DNA from: Bacteroidota bacterium
GTDB taxonomy: Bacteria; Bacteroidota; Bacteroidia; Chitinophagales; Saprospiraceae
Direction: 5' to 3'
NCBI GenBank assembly: GCA_030147525.1
Contig: JASBVF010000002.1
Coordinates: 186,001-250,000 of the forward strand
DNA: 64,000 bases
Shown: in pieces, positions 54,001 through 62,301 of the stretch
Layout: every line of letters begins with the position of its first letter
Numbering within the stretch: position 1 is the first letter of the stretch
Notes under the pieces: model-generated
Databases searched by the model: none
Seen by the model: the letters and a program-made list of their open reading frames with translations, nothing else
What the model was told of the DNA's origin: nothing
Program-made: the position numbers and the translations under genes

Positions 54001-56348
54001 AACTCTTCATCAGGGTTCAGGAATGGAATTAAAACGAAGCCTTTCACGTGACAGCCGGAAACATTATTGTCTTCCAGCTTAATCTTCATCTCCCGAATGT
54101 TACCTTCGAAAGTATTGAAAGCAGCGGCAGGCCCGGTTGATCCGGTGAATGCTTTCACAATATCCATATCCACCCCAAACCGGTCAATCCAGGCATAAAA
54201 ACTATTGCCGGCCAAAGCCTCGAAATTATAAGCTTGCGCCTGCGCCAAAACGATTTGGTTGCTGCCATCAAATGTCGTTGGAAAATGGACGTTGAAGTTG
54301 GTGAAATAAATTCCTTTCCATGCTGTGTCAGCTATTTTCTCGGGTGACTGATCTTCCGAAAGGTCGAAGATGGCAGCTGCGGCATCCAATTGTATCTGGG
54401 TATTATTCACCAGTTTTATATTCGGATCGGCCTCCATTCCGGTTTGCGTGAAATAAAAAGGATTATCTGCCCCGGTGAATTTGTAGGACATCCGATTGCC
54501 GCTCATGTCCTTGACTTCGGTAATCGTATACACCTCGCCATCGAGCGTAAGGCTCAGTATGCTATTGAAAACACTGAAATTGGAAGCGGAATTCACACTG
54601 GACGCATACTCAATTCTAAAGCCATACGGGTCCAACAGATCAAAACTTGCCGCCTCGACGCCTATTTCATAATCAATGATTTTCAGCCGGTTGTACAGTA
54701 CGTCATCTTCCACGGATTCGACCACTGGCGAACCTCCTCCGGTTGCATGAGGAAATTGCCAGCGCAGTTTTCCCCGCAATTTCAAGTCATCTTTTTCTAC
54801 TATGACATGCGTCGCATGAAAATTTGCAACTCCATAATTATCCATATTGTCCACATCGCCGGCCGGGTTCCCACTGTTGTCAAGATGTACCAGGAAGTTA
54901 TTCAGCGGTTCGGTAATACTGCCTGACATCAGTTGCCAGAAATCATCCAATGGTCCGACGATGATGTCCGTAAAATGCAGGGTCACTTCCTCGCCGTTCT
55001 CCCTGATTTTCATGGTGCCGATGCCTGATATTTTCTTCTGATTGTTGGCCACATCTTCGTGGCTGGTCAACGTAATGACTGTGATGATATTCCAGTCAGG
55101 ATTACCGGCTTTGAAGCGCTCCACCGCTGGCGCCGACTTGAAAAATCGCTTTTCACTGACGGCGATTTCCTGCTCCGTACCGCTGTTGTCGGAGTATGCT
55201 TTCACCTCCCAGGCATAATGTCTCTCCGGAGGCAACGGGAATAAGTAGTTTGGCAAAACAAGCGCAGCATTCCCAGGTATGACGGGTGTCGTAACTTCGT
55301 ACCAAACCGGATTGAACTCGAGTGCAACTTCCCGGTCCTGGCCATCTAACATGAGGACGGCCTTGAGTTTGTAGTATACCTGCTGACCGGGAATGGCATT
55401 TTCGGGGCGGTTCCAGCGGAAAGTTAATTGCTGCACCGTACTCACCCGCTCGTCAAATGCCGGGCTAACGAGTGGCACGATTCCATCGGCATCCACGCCA
55501 TAGTAAAAAGTACAAACCGGTGTCAATCCATTGTTCTCAAATGTGGTGTTTCCCTGCAGATCCAGCACTTTGATCCGGTAGGCGTATTTTTTACCAATTT
55601 CCAATGGAAGTTGATCCGGACCATACAGAAAATTGGTGCCCATCACGGGTTCCGAATCCAGTATTTTGGTGGCCGTGCCGTTCATGGCATCGTTGGGGTT
55701 CATCCCCGGCGGCACCTCCACGATGCTTAATTCGTATAAAGTCTGGATCGTGAAATCGGCATTAACCTGCCATTGAAACAAAATATCCTGATTACCTGCA
55801 AAGACGGGAACTGTTGAACCACAGGCTGGAAACACCAGGTTTGGCGGGTAATTTTTGCGCAGCAATTTTGCACTGCACTGGTTGAAAGAGAGCGCTTTAT
55901 CCGGGCGCAGATAGTCGTACACCTGCACGCAAAAAGTATAAATCCCTTCCGGCAACCCCGACCCGCCTTCCTGCAAAGCCAGGGCAGATATTCCGCTCAC
56001 TAGCATATTGTTCGTATTGAGGTAGTTAGCCAGATCGCTGCCTGAAAACAGGTTGGCGCCGGGGGACAAAGTGATCAGTGGCGGCACGTAGCCGGGGTGC
56101 GTTACCAGGGAAATCCCATTGCCTGTGATGGAGATTTTCAGCCGGACATCGTAAACCGGCTCGTTGAAATCGTTCAGAAACAGATTCACCGACAACTGGT
56201 TGGAGCCCAATGCTGTGAAATCCGTCAGGTAGGTCGTAGCAGGCGGGTTGATTTGAACGGTGGCTGTGACCGGGAAGATCTGCGCCTTCGCAACAGTCCC
56301 CAACAAAAATAACACAGCCATCAATGTGAGTATGCGTTCGATCTTCAT
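51099..56348 (-). CDS. TANFOR-domain giant envelope protein
   Basis: A 1749-aa protein with signal peptide (cleavage after AKAQ, about 23). Residues about 24-175 match the TANFOR domain of Bacteroidota: FPVTATVQINPPATTYLTDF, then SVNLFLNDFNEPVYDVRLKI, GNGISLVTHPGY, SGSDLANYL and LPEGIYTFCVQVYDY. FN3-like strands follow (180-410), then a long unassigned beta-rich body. At about 1000-1065 two Gly/Ala-rich hydrophobic stretches form a glycine-zipper-like hairpin with an acidic turn. The C-terminus is beta-rich and ends in FSFPFKEKII; no T9SS sorting domain is seen. TANFOR proteins have no settled function. Here it lies between an outer-membrane barrel and an FN3 protein. Confidence 0.85.
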   Translation of the reverse strand: MKIERILTLMAVLFLLGTVAKAQIFPVTATVQINPPATTYLTDFTALGSNQLSVNLFLNDFNEPVYDVRLKISITGNGISLVTHPGYVPPLITLSPGANLFSGSDLANYLNTNNMLVSGISALALQEGGSGLPEGIYTFCVQVYDYLRPDKALSFNQCSAKLLRKNYPPNLVFPACGSTVPVFAGNQDILFQWQVNADFTIQTLYELSIVEVPPGMNPNDAMNGTATKILDSEPVMGTNFLYGPDQLPLEIGKKYAYRIKVLDLQGNTTFENNGLTPVCTFYYGVDADGIVPLVSPAFDERVSTVQQLTFRWNRPENAIPGQQVYYKLKAVLMLDGQDREVALEFNPVWYEVTTPVIPGNAALVLPNYLFPLPPERHYAWEVKAYSDNSGTEQEIAVSEKRFFKSAPAVERFKAGNPDWNIITVITLTSHEDVANNQKKISGIGTMKIRENGEEVTLHFTDIIVGPLDDFWQLMSGSITEPLNNFLVHLDNSGNPAGDVDNMDNYGVANFHATHVIVEKDDLKLRGKLRWQFPHATGGGSPVVESVEDDVLYNRLKIIDYEIGVEAASFDLLDPYGFRIEYASSVNSASNFSVFNSILSLTLDGEVYTITEVKDMSGNRMSYKFTGADNPFYFTQTGMEADPNIKLVNNTQIQLDAAAAIFDLSEDQSPEKIADTAWKGIYFTNFNVHFPTTFDGSNQIVLAQAQAYNFEALAGNSFYAWIDRFGVDMDIVKAFTGSTGPAAAFNTFEGNIREMKIKLEDNNVSGCHVKGFVLIPFLNPDEEFTYAVPFDNNGLQASFLDDDLVNKEVVLRQSSRELRLELTVKQAVFKDNERLDLVIDIQWEALGIHLTNVTEFKIWGSREIGFRTPGGAKGLTNVVGKFDNQFEITIFGIAAGFFGDTYAVNFITHMVLGDEKMAIVDPTSAAAPTAQFYTDDKRIPKGEENDPAWVPTAKYVHNKYWGNYSEGAKKELKGGKIALFIPVYMSYPITPKSAGLGLLGAGVGAGAGAGIGALLAADTIHVASYGENEGVSVEGTGNEEEGAGIGASTGASVGAAAALKLAEANAIWVLKGGLLYKTDDPVWGNVFMGMATAEIKRPIRYGIATKMVIGSKDDVHYGLFELTYQANKSDFDKLGTVKEALGGSSMAKQTSGAMPPTTVPTKRIIFGNFNVVEIGGRVYWNMSHDVEKECGKDMKSLVQLGGVTPENIDPEKIWKFLTTCQKLKMIAESNNLSEFLCQWRELDPEAFQSSLRALPEPDWELMKREVPQIPAATWNRLKHDSIQTFAHLELLFPNEWCPHIVNAMLKQIEHYEERLCNLPSFPPNLPPDPCKMSKGTQRDLLKRIDKQSQAQKPTKPFVVDERHILTLAEWDTMVTGLIPPDTINWVYIFNSYPDKDWCQIIKELPGVCWGPECMWPLPNFFPIDWPDSLINIHAAPAVPNWINKISPSEITNYRVDNSIDFGMMLKVRAENTLVPAPGDPPLSPEAAAVLYSKDGMATMFKGVLEMNGGQGSFGQFLLRVDVGMGNAPHPPTIDGSFVKGKGCITYTEKTKTFIADFQAQAIAAIGPPPKPRKGLCGQGKIHFQASPGKVDLEIGNQKFPIFVVTCPAGWGGIGWFELHQKDPNSLKLGAGMGLVLAAFAQTDRYGNEVCTFYGYVNAYAAMVAIADVTVEPELELTRAGILVGIGVDIGVNFSGMLCPFGNINALHLYLGGELIATFPRNELAGSLGGEAVLFGVIRAAFSFPFKEKII

Positions 56349-56375
56349 AGGTAATTTTCTTTTTAAAACAGTTGC

Positions 56376-58178
56376 TTAAAAACTGAACTGATACCCCATC
56401 AGCCCCTGGATTTCGGAGTAGGATTTATCACTATTGATGTAGTCCGCTTTGTATAAATGACTGAGGGTGAAATTGATGCGGTGATGTTTCATGACCTGGT
56501 AGTTCAGCGAAAAACGGTTTTGCAACACGCCGAAACTGCCCGACCCATTCAACAAACTGTTGCGGTAGGTGATGAAATACCGGGCCCGAAGTTTCTTCTC
56601 CAAAAACGACCGGTTCACGCCGATGCCTGGCCCTACGACGGTGGTTTCGTTGCCCTCCGAGATGCTGTGCGTGACGTTCAGCGAGCCGTTCAGGCCGGTA
56701 TTGACTTCCTTCAGAAAAATGTTGTAAAACACCCCTGCATTGTAAAAATCCGTGTTCTGGTCCGTGATGTTATACTCGTCACGGGCGTTGGCGTTCTGAT
56801 AGCTCAGGTTCAGGGAAAGGGATTGTTTTTTTTCGGCTGCGCCAAAACTGTAGTTCGTCACGACGCTGTAGCTGGTGGAAACCTGAAACAAATTCAGTGA
56901 ATCCGACAGCTCCTCTTTCGTCACCAAAAGGGAAGAGGAGTAGTTCGAATAGCTGGCGTTGACGTTCAACTGGTCGGTGATGCTCTGGCTGTAATTCAGC
57001 GAGCCGATGACCCGCCTCGAGCGGTTGTTGAGTTTGTCGTCGAGGTTGTTGCGTTGAAAACCGACGCTGCCGCCGACCATAATTTTGCCTTCTTTCAGGC
57101 TGGCATTGGTGTTGAAGGTGATGTCTTCCAGGTCATTTTGAAAATAGTAGGAACCCAGCGAGATGTAATCCGGCGCAATGCGATTGTACTTCAGGCCGAT
57201 GTTGTAGTTGGAAAACTGATACTCCAAAGTCGTTTGGATGCTCTGGTTCATTTGGGTGGAAATTTTGGGGGTAAACAAACCGCCGAGCCGGCCATAAATC
57301 CCGGTGTTTTCATCATTGGCCGTTTCACTCCTGCGGTCACGGGTAAAGGCGCTGCTGGCCCAGTCGGCTTTCAAAGTCAGAGATTCCCACAATTTATATT
57401 GGCCTGAAATGCCGAGTACCAGGTTGTCAACCGGCTTCACCGGATCATCGCCGAAAGGCACTTCGATACTGCTCTGCACGTCGTAGCCCCGGAACAGGAT
57501 GAAATCGAGGTAATTCGCCGCCTGTTTTTTACCAACCACGCCCAATTTCAAACCGTAACCCATGCGGCGGAAAGAGGGTATTGCCTCCCGGTCGATCACA
57601 TCGACAGGTTCGACGGCTCGCCGAAGCCGGCCGTACATGGCACTCACCCGGAGGTCAAAAAAGCGGGATTTGGTGGGCGGCGTCAGTTCGATACCGGCGC
57701 CGAGGAAGGTGTGGCTGTTGAGCGTCAGCGGAGAGAAAAACATGTTGCGGTAGCCGAGATGGCCCTTCGCCCATTTGTACTGTGGGCTGACGCCAAACTG
57801 GTTGAAAGGCTGTAAAAAATTAGCTTCAAGCTGACTGAAATTTCCGTTGATGGGGCAGTCGATGCCGAAAAGGCGGGGATTCAGATTGCCGTTCAGCAGG
57901 TAAGAATATTGGTCCCGGCGATTGGCGATTCCGAAAGCATCGTAGTAGCCAAGGGTAAGGCCGAAGGAGCCGGATACTTGAATGGGGTTTTTGATCCGTG
58001 CCTCGATGTCTTCACCCAATTCTTCGATGGTTTGGCCATGCAAAACGAAAACGGCAAGCCCTAACATCACGGTTAAAACGATTCGGTACCGGAACGGGAA
58101 AGATGGCGAAAAGAGTCCCTCGATTGGCAGTAGCAATAGGATATGCTTCTGCAGAGCTTTGCAGTTTCGTCGTTTCAT
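56376..58178 (-). CDS. Outer-membrane beta-barrel protein, unassigned family
   Basis: A 600-aa protein. The predicted start gives a 48-residue leader; the hydrophobic signal core (IVLTVMLGLAVFVLHG, cleavage before QTIEEL) is internal to it, so the true start may be a little later. From about residue 60 it consists of alternating amphipathic strands with aromatic ends (LGISGQYKLWESLTLKADW, TTLEYQFSNYNIGLKYN, VNASYSNYSSSLL), and the last residue is Phe in LMGYQFSF, the usual recognition signal for outer-membrane barrel insertion. I do not recognise a named family. As the first gene of the packed minus-strand set (27 bp before the TANFOR gene), it may be the outer-membrane platform for the others. 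Confidence 0.75.
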   Translation of the reverse strand: MKRRNCKALQKHILLLLPIEGLFSPSFPFRYRIVLTVMLGLAVFVLHGQTIEELGEDIEARIKNPIQVSGSFGLTLGYYDAFGIANRRDQYSYLLNGNLNPRLFGIDCPINGNFSQLEANFLQPFNQFGVSPQYKWAKGHLGYRNMFFSPLTLNSHTFLGAGIELTPPTKSRFFDLRVSAMYGRLRRAVEPVDVIDREAIPSFRRMGYGLKLGVVGKKQAANYLDFILFRGYDVQSSIEVPFGDDPVKPVDNLVLGISGQYKLWESLTLKADWASSAFTRDRRSETANDENTGIYGRLGGLFTPKISTQMNQSIQTTLEYQFSNYNIGLKYNRIAPDYISLGSYYFQNDLEDITFNTNASLKEGKIMVGGSVGFQRNNLDDKLNNRSRRVIGSLNYSQSITDQLNVNASYSNYSSSLLVTKEELSDSLNLFQVSTSYSVVTNYSFGAAEKKQSLSLNLSYQNANARDEYNITDQNTDFYNAGVFYNIFLKEVNTGLNGSLNVTHSISEGNETTVVGPGIGVNRSFLEKKLRARYFITYRNSLLNGSGSFGVLQNRFSLNYQVMKHHRINFTLSHLYKADYINSDKSYSEIQGLMGYQFSF

Positions 58179-58609
58179 GAAAAAGAGTTTTACAATAACT
58201 ATTACCTAAAAGGGGGCGTCAGATAGTTAGAAAAAAGCGGTGTATCTAAGATTTTGCGTGGAGCGTACATTGTTGAAAGGCTGACAAGTGGAGCGTTAAT
58301 GGTTGATCTTCAGCAACTTAAGCTGAACCAAGGCTAAAAAAGCACCATGAATAATGCTATGAATTTACGATAAATCCTGTTAAGGTTCGCTTTTTTTACA
58401 ATACCGTAAAATCTTCTTTGTCGAATTAGTCGTTTCCCAAAAGGAAAAGTCGCCGAATATTCTATTTTTTTAAAAAAAAATTCCTCTCTCCGTTCGTAAG
58501 GCATTGGAATTTTTATGAAAATTGCCTGCAGGGCATAAGTACCCCCATTTTTACGCAGGCAATAGATTCAACCGGTCCGGTGAATGGCATTTCCGGCGCA
58601 TCAGGAAAC
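58179..58609. other. Divergent intergenic region with leader hairpin
   Basis: This 431-bp AT-rich gap separates the minus-strand envelope set from the plus-strand CHAT gene, so promoters for both must lie here; I see no clear TAnnTTTG box. An 8-bp stem TTGCCTGC (58522-58529) with GCAGGCAA (58555-58562), 25-nt loop, sits 48 bp before the CHAT start and may be part of its 5' leader. Confidence 0.4.
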
Positions 58610-59986
58610 ATGATCAAAATCCAAAGAAACGGGACAATCTTTTTGATCCTTTTTTGCCACCTCGTGGCAAGCGGGCAAACCTTGATGCGGGACACTGCCG
58701 AAGCCCGGCAATATTTTGAAAAGGGTAAAAAACTGCTGAGCACCTCCCGGTACGACAGTGCGTTTTTCTACCTGAATCAATGTGAAAAACTACTCGAAAA
58801 GCACCTCAGGGCCAACGATCCTTTCCGGCTGCAATCCCGGATAACACTGGCTGCCAGCCGGCAATACCTGGGCGACTTCAATCAGGCACTAAAAATCTAC
58901 CGGTCCATTCTGGAAGACATCGACGAGCAGAAAAATGAAGACGATTATGTGAAGGTGCAAAATAATATCGCCTCGATTTACAAAGACCTTTTCGACACGC
59001 AGAATGCCCAGATCACCTTTGAATGGATCCTGCAAAACCGGATAAAAAAATACGGCGAAAAGCACCCTGAGGTGGTGAGTGCCTACGTCAAACTGGGCGC
59101 TAACTGCAACGATTTTAAAGACAGTCTGCATTACGAGAAGGGCCTGGCCTACTTTTCCAAAGCATTGGCAATTCAAAGACAACTCGAACCCTCTGAAGGC
59201 TTCGAGCATTACCGTATTCTGGAAGAGATCTCGGAAATCTACCGCTCGCAGGGTCATTACCAAAAGGCCATTCCGATTTTGAAAAAAGTCTTGGCCTACC
59301 GGCAAAAACACCTTTCGCCTAATGATCCTTACATCGGCGACGCACATTTCTACCTGGCTAAAAATTATATCCTTGCCGAAAACTGGGAAAAAGCATTCCT
59401 GCACCTGGATGCAGATTTGAGGATTCTCCGGGAAACTTACGGGGCCAACCACCCCTACTTCGCTGATGACTTATTAGACAAGGCAAAGATTTTCCGCAAG
59501 CAGGGAAATTTCAAAAAGGCGCTGGAACTGATAGCCGAAATTACCCACCTGCTGATTCCCGGATTTTCACCTGACGGCAATGAGAGCCCAAAGGAAGCAC
59601 TGCTGAACGCCGGCTATTTTCAACAAAAAAAACTCATTGGCGTATTTGAAGAAAAAGCCAACATTCTGACCTCCGGGCCCGCTGGTTTTAACGATAAAAA
59701 AACAGCTCTGGAGTCACTCGATATGGCCATTCAACTCATCGAAGAGACCCGGCAGGTTTACCAGGAGCAGGGGTCAAAGATTACGCTGTACGCCACCTAT
59801 CGTCCTGTTTTTGAACATGCGCTAAAGCTTTCGCTCGAATTGTGGGAACAAACCCACGACCCCAGCTACAGTGGACAGGCTTTCACCATCATGGAAAAGA
59901 GTAAAGTGGCTACTTTACGAGATGCCATCCATGCAAAATCCGCCATTGAGTTTTCCAACATCCCCAGCCGTTTTTCCGAAAAATAG
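58610..59986 (+). CDS. TPR part of a TPR-CHAT protease (N-terminal fragment, frameshifted)
   Basis: 458 aa from the ATG at 58610, chosen because the signal peptide starts there (IFLILFCHLVASGQ); the ATG at 58580 adds ten residues. About seven tetratricopeptide repeats follow (about 30-330; e.g. YQKAIPILKKVLAYRQKHL), then the helical linker typical of TPR-CHAT proteins (AFTIMEKSKVATLRDAIHAKSAIEFSNIP). The frame stops at TAG 59984-59986 in mid-linker. One more A in the A5 run (59979-59983) would join it to the CHAT part through FSEKIALLKRQIGN, giving a protein of about 925 aa. So this is half of one gene broken by a frameshift, by a sequence error, or joined by slippage. TPRs would face the periplasm. 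Confidence 0.85.
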   Translation: MIKIQRNGTIFLILFCHLVASGQTLMRDTAEARQYFEKGKKLLSTSRYDSAFFYLNQCEKLLEKHLRANDPFRLQSRITLAASRQYLGDFNQALKIYRSILEDIDEQKNEDDYVKVQNNIASIYKDLFDTQNAQITFEWILQNRIKKYGEKHPEVVSAYVKLGANCNDFKDSLHYEKGLAYFSKALAIQRQLEPSEGFEHYRILEEISEIYRSQGHYQKAIPILKKVLAYRQKHLSPNDPYIGDAHFYLAKNYILAENWEKAFLHLDADLRILRETYGANHPYFADDLLDKAKIFRKQGNFKKALELIAEITHLLIPGFSPDGNESPKEALLNAGYFQQKKLIGVFEEKANILTSGPAGFNDKKTALESLDMAIQLIEETRQVYQEQGSKITLYATYRPVFEHALKLSLELWEQTHDPSYSGQAFTIMEKSKVATLRDAIHAKSAIEFSNIPSRFSEK

Positions 59987-59988
59987 CC

Positions 59989-61389
59989 TTGCTGAAAAGG
60001 CAAATCGGTAACATCTCCAGCCAGATTTATCAACTGGAAAAAGATAGCACCGGCAACCGTCAAAGTCTGATCAAGGCAAAAAATGAACTGTTTGAATGCC
60101 GGAAATCCTACGAAAAACTCATCGATACGCTTGAAAAGACCTACCCGGATTATTATGACCTGAAATACAACACTTCGATCATTTCATTCCAGCAGGCACA
60201 GGCATTGCTGGGAGCGATGGATGCCCATTTGCTGGAATATTTTGCAGGTGATCAGCAGCTGTTCGTGATCCATCTTTCAAAAACCGGCTTTGAATACCGA
60301 ATGACGCCGCTTCCTTCCGGTTTTGAAAAATACACTTCCGGTTTTATTCAGCTGCTGAAAAATACACAACTGGCAAATGAAGAAGGCAACAGCAAGGCTC
60401 TGTTCAAACAATTCTGCAGCCAATCCTATCAACTCCACCAATGGCTGATCGCCGGTATTTCACTGCCGGAAGGTCAGCCCGTCATTTTCATTCCGGATGG
60501 GGTTTTGAATTTATTACCATTCGGTGTGCTCATCAACTCCCTGCCCGGCGACATAAGCGAGGTGGATTATGCCGGCCTGTCATACTTGCTTAAACGCCAC
60601 CCCATCAGTTACGAAAATGCTTTTACCCTTTACCTCCAGAAACGAAAAAAAACGAAAACTACAGCTGTCCGGCTCGCCGCATTTGCCCCCTCCTACCCCT
60701 CCAACAATGATAAAATGAGGGCGTCAGCATCAGTTTTCTCTTCACTGAAACATACAGAGCAGGAAGCCAGGACCATTGCCCGGTTATTTCATGGAGTCAC
60801 TTTCTTGCGGCAAACCGCAACGGCTGACCAATTCAAAAAAGCAGCCCCTGAATATAACATTCTCCACCTGGCTTTACACGCTTTCACCGACGATGAAGAC
60901 CCTACTTATTCGGGATTGATTTTCTCCGAAAACACAACAGACACAGGCAGCAATACCCTCCACGCTTACGAGCTGAGCAACATGAGTTTGAATGCCGATC
61001 TCGTCGTACTGAGCGCCTGCAACACTGGCGGCGGAAAACTGGCAAAAGGCGAGGGAGTCATGAGTTTGGCCCGGGCTTTCAGACATGCAAATTGTCCGAA
61101 CATCGTCATGAGCCTCTGGCAGGCCGACGATGAAGCCACCGGAAAAATCATGGCAGATTTCTACCGGGAATTAAAAAACGGGCTTCGCAAGGATGTCGCT
61201 TTACAACAGGCAAAACTGAATTACCTGGCTACGAACCGCAAATGCTTCCCTTATTACTGGTCAGAATTCGTATTGCTGGGTGGTAGCGACCCAATTTCCC
61301 GGCCATCCTCCGGCCTGTGGTTGAAATGGGTGATGGGCTTGCTGGTTTTAACGGGTGTTCTTTGGTGGCTGAAAATCAGATTTTTTTAA
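59989..61389 (+). CDS. CHAT (caspase-like) protease domain, C-terminal part, with membrane anchor
   Basis: Continues the TPR fragment in another frame; its only start here is a TTG with no ribosome-binding site, which supports a split gene. Helical linker first (about 1-60), then the CHAT domain (about 75-420). The catalytic dyad is complete: H297 in HLALHAF and C344 in SACNTGGG, with EGVMSLARAFRHANCPNIVMSLW after it. The protein ends in one membrane helix (about 445-463). With the signal peptide of the N-terminal part, the protease would be periplasmic and anchored in the inner membrane. It ends 7 bp from the convergent anti-sigma-like gene. CHAT proteases cut specific partner proteins; the anti-sigma-like neighbour is the obvious candidate, by inference. 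Confidence 0.85.
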   Translation: MLKRQIGNISSQIYQLEKDSTGNRQSLIKAKNELFECRKSYEKLIDTLEKTYPDYYDLKYNTSIISFQQAQALLGAMDAHLLEYFAGDQQLFVIHLSKTGFEYRMTPLPSGFEKYTSGFIQLLKNTQLANEEGNSKALFKQFCSQSYQLHQWLIAGISLPEGQPVIFIPDGVLNLLPFGVLINSLPGDISEVDYAGLSYLLKRHPISYENAFTLYLQKRKKTKTTAVRLAAFAPSYPSNNDKMRASASVFSSLKHTEQEARTIARLFHGVTFLRQTATADQFKKAAPEYNILHLALHAFTDDEDPTYSGLIFSENTTDTGSNTLHAYELSNMSLNADLVVLSACNTGGGKLAKGEGVMSLARAFRHANCPNIVMSLWQADDEATGKIMADFYRELKNGLRKDVALQQAKLNYLATNRKCFPYYWSEFVLLGGSDPISRPSSGLWLKWVMGLLVLTGVLWWLKIRFF

Positions 61390-61396
61390 AAACCAG

Positions 61397-62140
61397 TCAA
61401 AGAGATTTCAAAATTTCCTGCGCCTCCCCGTGTTTAAAATGCCGCTGATCGCTGGCTATCTGTTCCAACATCGGCCGGGCTTCCGCCACGTTATTCATTT
61501 TTAGCAAAGCTAAAGCCCGGTACCATGCCGCATCCTGCTGGTAAGAACTTTCCTTGCTCATGTTTTCAAAAACAGCAATCGCCTGACCGCTCTCATTTTT
61601 CATCAGGTAGCTCAGCCCAAGGAATAACTTTCCACGTTCGGTGTACGGAAAACCAGGCTGCTCGACGGCAGGCGCAAGCAGTTCGATTGCTTTCGCAAAA
61701 TCCTTGTTTGAGTATGCCGCCATCGCCGACTGCCACAGTAACTCCTGCGGACTATTGCTGGCACTGCCGTCTCGTTCATTGACCGGAGCAGGCAATTCAA
61801 AGTAAGTAGCAAATAATTCTTCCCCCGAACGCTGAGCCCCGGTTTTCGAAAAGAAATACCAGGCGGCCGCCAGGATCAAAAAGGCAGCAGCTACCTGGAG
61901 CACACGTTTTATCGGGAAGATTTTCAGCCTTTTTTGTTCATGCTGCGCCAGCGCTTCGCCGGCTTTTTTCATCAATGCAGCTTTCCCCGCCGCCCGGATG
62001 AGCGTCATATCCTCCTGGTACAACTCAAACTCCCGCCGGAGTTCGGCATCACTTTCCAGGTGTTGCCGGAAATCCTCCCGGGATATTTCTCCCTGGTGGT
62101 ATTGGTCGATGAGGTCATGTACTTTACTATTAGAGTTCAT
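61397..62140 (-). CDS. Anti-sigma-factor-like membrane protein with periplasmic TPR
   Basis: A 247-aa protein of unnamed type. Residues 1-75 are a charged cytoplasmic helical region (VHDLIDQYHQGEISREDFRQHLESDAELRREFELYQ) like the N-terminus of Bacteroidota anti-sigma factors; residues about 80-98 are one membrane helix; residues about 135-247 carry two to three TPR-like repeats (AYSNKDFAKAIELLAPAV, YLMKNESGQAIAVFENM, ALLKMNNVAEARPMLEQI). It follows the sigma factor gene on the same strand after 161 bp. Holding the sigma factor at the membrane is inferred from layout and order; no zinc-finger (HxxxCxxC) motif is present. Confidence 0.72.
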   Translation of the reverse strand: MNSNSKVHDLIDQYHQGEISREDFRQHLESDAELRREFELYQEDMTLIRAAGKAALMKKAGEALAQHEQKRLKIFPIKRVLQVAAAFLILAAAWYFFSKTGAQRSGEELFATYFELPAPVNERDGSASNSPQELLWQSAMAAYSNKDFAKAIELLAPAVEQPGFPYTERGKLFLGLSYLMKNESGQAIAVFENMSKESSYQQDAAWYRALALLKMNNVAEARPMLEQIASDQRHFKHGEAQEILKSL

Positions 62141-62301
62141 TTTTTAAACACTTTAATTTTAATTAAAGCAGTGTGTTTATCGGGTTGGCGGCTCAGGCGC
62201 AAAGCAGGTTAACTACCCGCCGCTTTTTTATCTGAAAATGGCGAGATCTTCCTCAACTAAAAACCAGGCTACCTGCCCGGCTGCAAATTCGCTGACACCT
62301 T

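Noticed and set aside
62181-62229. Hairpin plus T-run on the plus strand between anti-sigma and sigma genes
   Set aside because: It would end plus-strand transcription, but no plus-strand gene ends nearby; the CHAT gene stops 800 bp earlier. Orientation makes it an unlikely terminator.
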